Positions 33,678 to 34,969 of a stretch of DNA of 34,969 bases are shown here, piece after piece (within the stretch, counting starts at the first letter, position 1; every line of letters begins with the position of its first letter). This DNA comes from Pseudomonadota bacterium (GTDB lineage: Bacteria; Pseudomonadota; Alphaproteobacteria; Rhizobiales; Xanthobacteraceae). Position numbers and translations under genes: made by a program. Where the stretch lies: NCBI GenBank assembly GCA_023404705.1, contig JAEYAU010000259.1, positions 1-34,969 on the forward strand, written 5' to 3'. Under the pieces are notes generated by a model. It was not told the origin of the DNA. It worked only from the letters and a program-made list of their open reading frames with translations, and made no database searches.

Positions 33678-33935
33678 ATATTAAGCATATTCAGAAACCC
33701 GGATGCTTAACGGTTTGGCAACCGCGTCTGCATACGGTCATTAATCGTTCCGCTGCATCATGTCGGCGGGGCCGTTTGCGAGGGTTGACCTCTTGCGCCG
33801 GGACGTCTCCGCCGGCTGCCGCGCGGCCGGATCCGGAGCGTCCTTTCCGAGGCGCGGTCTTCCCTTCAGAGCGGGTCACAACAGGGACGTCGGGTGCCCG
33901 GCGGGGTGCCTCGCGTATCGAGGGACGGGGTTTTG

Positions 33936-34969
33936 ATGATGGTGCGCGCACGAGTTAGGCCGTCGCGCGGCCTGCGCTGGGGAGTGTGTGGTCTCGCGGT
34001 GGCCATTGCGGTCGTCGCGATCGGCACGGATACCGCAGACGCACGCCGCAGGAAGCGGGTAACCTACGCCTCCTACAATCCGCCCTACGCGGCCCTGGTG
34101 GTCGACGCCAATACGGGCGAGGCGCTGCACGCGACCAACGCGGACAGCCAGCGTCACCCGGCCTCGCTTACGAAGATCATGACGCTCTACCTGCTCTTCG
34201 AGCAGCTCGAGGCCGGCAAGCTCCGCCTGGACTCGCGCCTGCCCGTGTCCGAGCACGCCGCGAGCCAGGCGCCGACCAAGCTCGGCCTGCGCCCGGGCCA
34301 GACCCTCGAGGTCGAGGACGCCATCAAGGGCCTCGTCACCAAGTCGGCGAACGACGCCGCCGTAGTGGTGGCCGAGGCGATCGGCGGCACCGAAGAGGCG
34401 TTCGCCGCCATGATGACCCGCAAGGCCCGCGCGCTCGGCATGAGCCGCACCGTCTATGCCAATGCCTCCGGCCTGCCGGACGACGACCAGGTCACCACCG
34501 CGCGCGACCAGGTCACCCTGGGCCGCGCCATCCAGGAGCGCTTCCCGCGCTACTACCGCTACTTCTCGACCCACGTCTTCCACTATCGCGGCCATGCGAT
34601 GCGCAATCACAATCGCCTGCTCGGCAATGTCGAGGGCGTGGACGGCATCAAGACCGGTTACATCCGCAAGTCCGGCTTCAACCTGGTCAGCTCGGTGCGC
34701 CGCGGCAACCGCCACATCGTGGCGGCCGTGCTCGGCGGCCGTTCGGCCGGCGCACGCGACGCGCGCATGCGCGGCCTGATCGAGGAATACATTACCGAGG
34801 CATCGTCGCGCCGCACGGCGCCAATGGTCGCCGAAGCTCCCGAGCGCGTCGAGCGCAAGGTCATCGCCGAATCCCGCCCGCAGCCCGAGACGGTCGCCAC
34901 GGTGCCGGTCCCGACCCCGGCCCCCGTCGCGCGCGCCGCCATGGCGGCCGCGATCCCGGCGGCTCCGGC
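33936..34969 (+). CDS. D-alanyl-D-alanine carboxypeptidase (peptidase S11), 5' part
   Basis: Trims the terminal D-Ala of peptidoglycan stem peptides in the periplasm (penicillin-binding protein 5/6 group). The three active-site motifs are visible: SLTK at 77-80 (HPASLTKIMTLY), SAN at 137-139 (KSANDAAVVVAE) and KTG at 239-241 (GIKTGYIRKSGF). The N-terminus has a basic stretch and a hydrophobic helix (WGVCGLAVAIAVVAIG), an uncleaved anchor or signal, followed by an Arg-rich segment. After the catalytic domain (ending near residue 290), a Pro/Ala/Glu-rich linker runs to the window end, so a further C-terminal domain may follow. The two adjacent ATGs (33936, 33939) share the same frame; ggacgggg precedes. 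The 3' end lies outside the window. Confidence 0.93.
   Translation, partial: MMVRARVRPSRGLRWGVCGLAVAIAVVAIGTDTADARRRKRVTYASYNPPYAALVVDANTGEALHATNADSQRHPASLTKIMTLYLLFEQLEAGKLRLDSRLPVSEHAASQAPTKLGLRPGQTLEVEDAIKGLVTKSANDAAVVVAEAIGGTEEAFAAMMTRKARALGMSRTVYANASGLPDDDQVTTARDQVTLGRAIQERFPRYYRYFSTHVFHYRGHAMRNHNRLLGNVEGVDGIKTGYIRKSGFNLVSSVRRGNRHIVAAVLGGRSAGARDARMRGLIEEYITEASSRRTAPMVAEAPERVERKVIAESRPQPETVATVPVPTPAPVARAAMAAAIPAAP

Larger units (their letters stand above)
33540..33935. other. 396-base divergent control region, phasin / carboxypeptidase
   Basis: The right part (33690-33935) has no gene and no promoter I can name with confidence for the carboxypeptidase. The left part holds the phasin promoter and operators listed separately. 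An AT-rich stretch (33660-33690) contains a perfect inverted repeat TTAAGCAT (33681-33688) / ATGCTTAA (33703-33710). CGGTT-TGGC-AACCG follows at 33711-33724. Confidence 0.5.

Overview
The window is a stretch of high-GC chromosome from an alphaproteobacterium, most likely in the order Hyphomicrobiales (Rhizobiales), near the Bradyrhizobium / Xanthobacteraceae groups. This rests on the gene content: a divK-pleD operon, a DUF3572 gene next to a zinc-ribbon dinB, an EipB-type DUF1849 protein, a clpS-clpA operon, a phasin with PhaR-like operators and a short cysteine-free L33. I see no phage, IS element, CRISPR array, rRNA or tRNA.

Layout. (1) 1-7962, core functions on the + strand: end of dprA, topA, a bacterial alkaline-ceramidase homologue, rnr, a DUF983 membrane protein and a Nudix hydrolase. 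(2) 8104-13649, a sugar-acid cassette: Tat-exported SMP-30 lactonase-like protein, orphan TctC/Bug solute-binding protein, LysR regulator, kdgD and gudD. The last two are consecutive enzymes of D-glucarate breakdown; the lactonase and binding protein are plausible supply functions. (3) 13739-14470, rpmG and a secreted DsrE-like protein, then a 412-base hairpin-rich gap. (4) 14883-18425, pleD and divK on the - strand, diverging from DUF3572 and dinB. (5) 18426-19197, a non-coding stretch with two inverted REP-like modules and a run of seven adjacent hairpins. (6) 19198-23172, eipB (-) diverging from ridA, a GDPD-family phosphodiesterase, a FemAB/GNAT-like protein and a HIT hydrolase. (7) 23300-28275, accessory genes: KstD-like flavoprotein, P1B-4 metal ATPase and the azlCD exporter. 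(8) 28419-34969: clpS-clpA (-), a lone TadG-like von Willebrand protein (+), a phasin (-) and the start of a D-Ala-D-Ala carboxypeptidase (+).

Nothing here is a clear-cut new multi-gene system. The most interesting leads are the aldarate cassette with an exported lactonase, the hairpin array at 18633-18787, the structured gap at 14471-14882, the phasin promoter carrying two TGC-N3-GCA palindromes exactly 30 bp apart, the lone TadG/vWA protein and the ceramidase homologue with a complete metal site.

Many very long antisense reading frames exist, a by-product of high GC at third codon positions, and were discarded.
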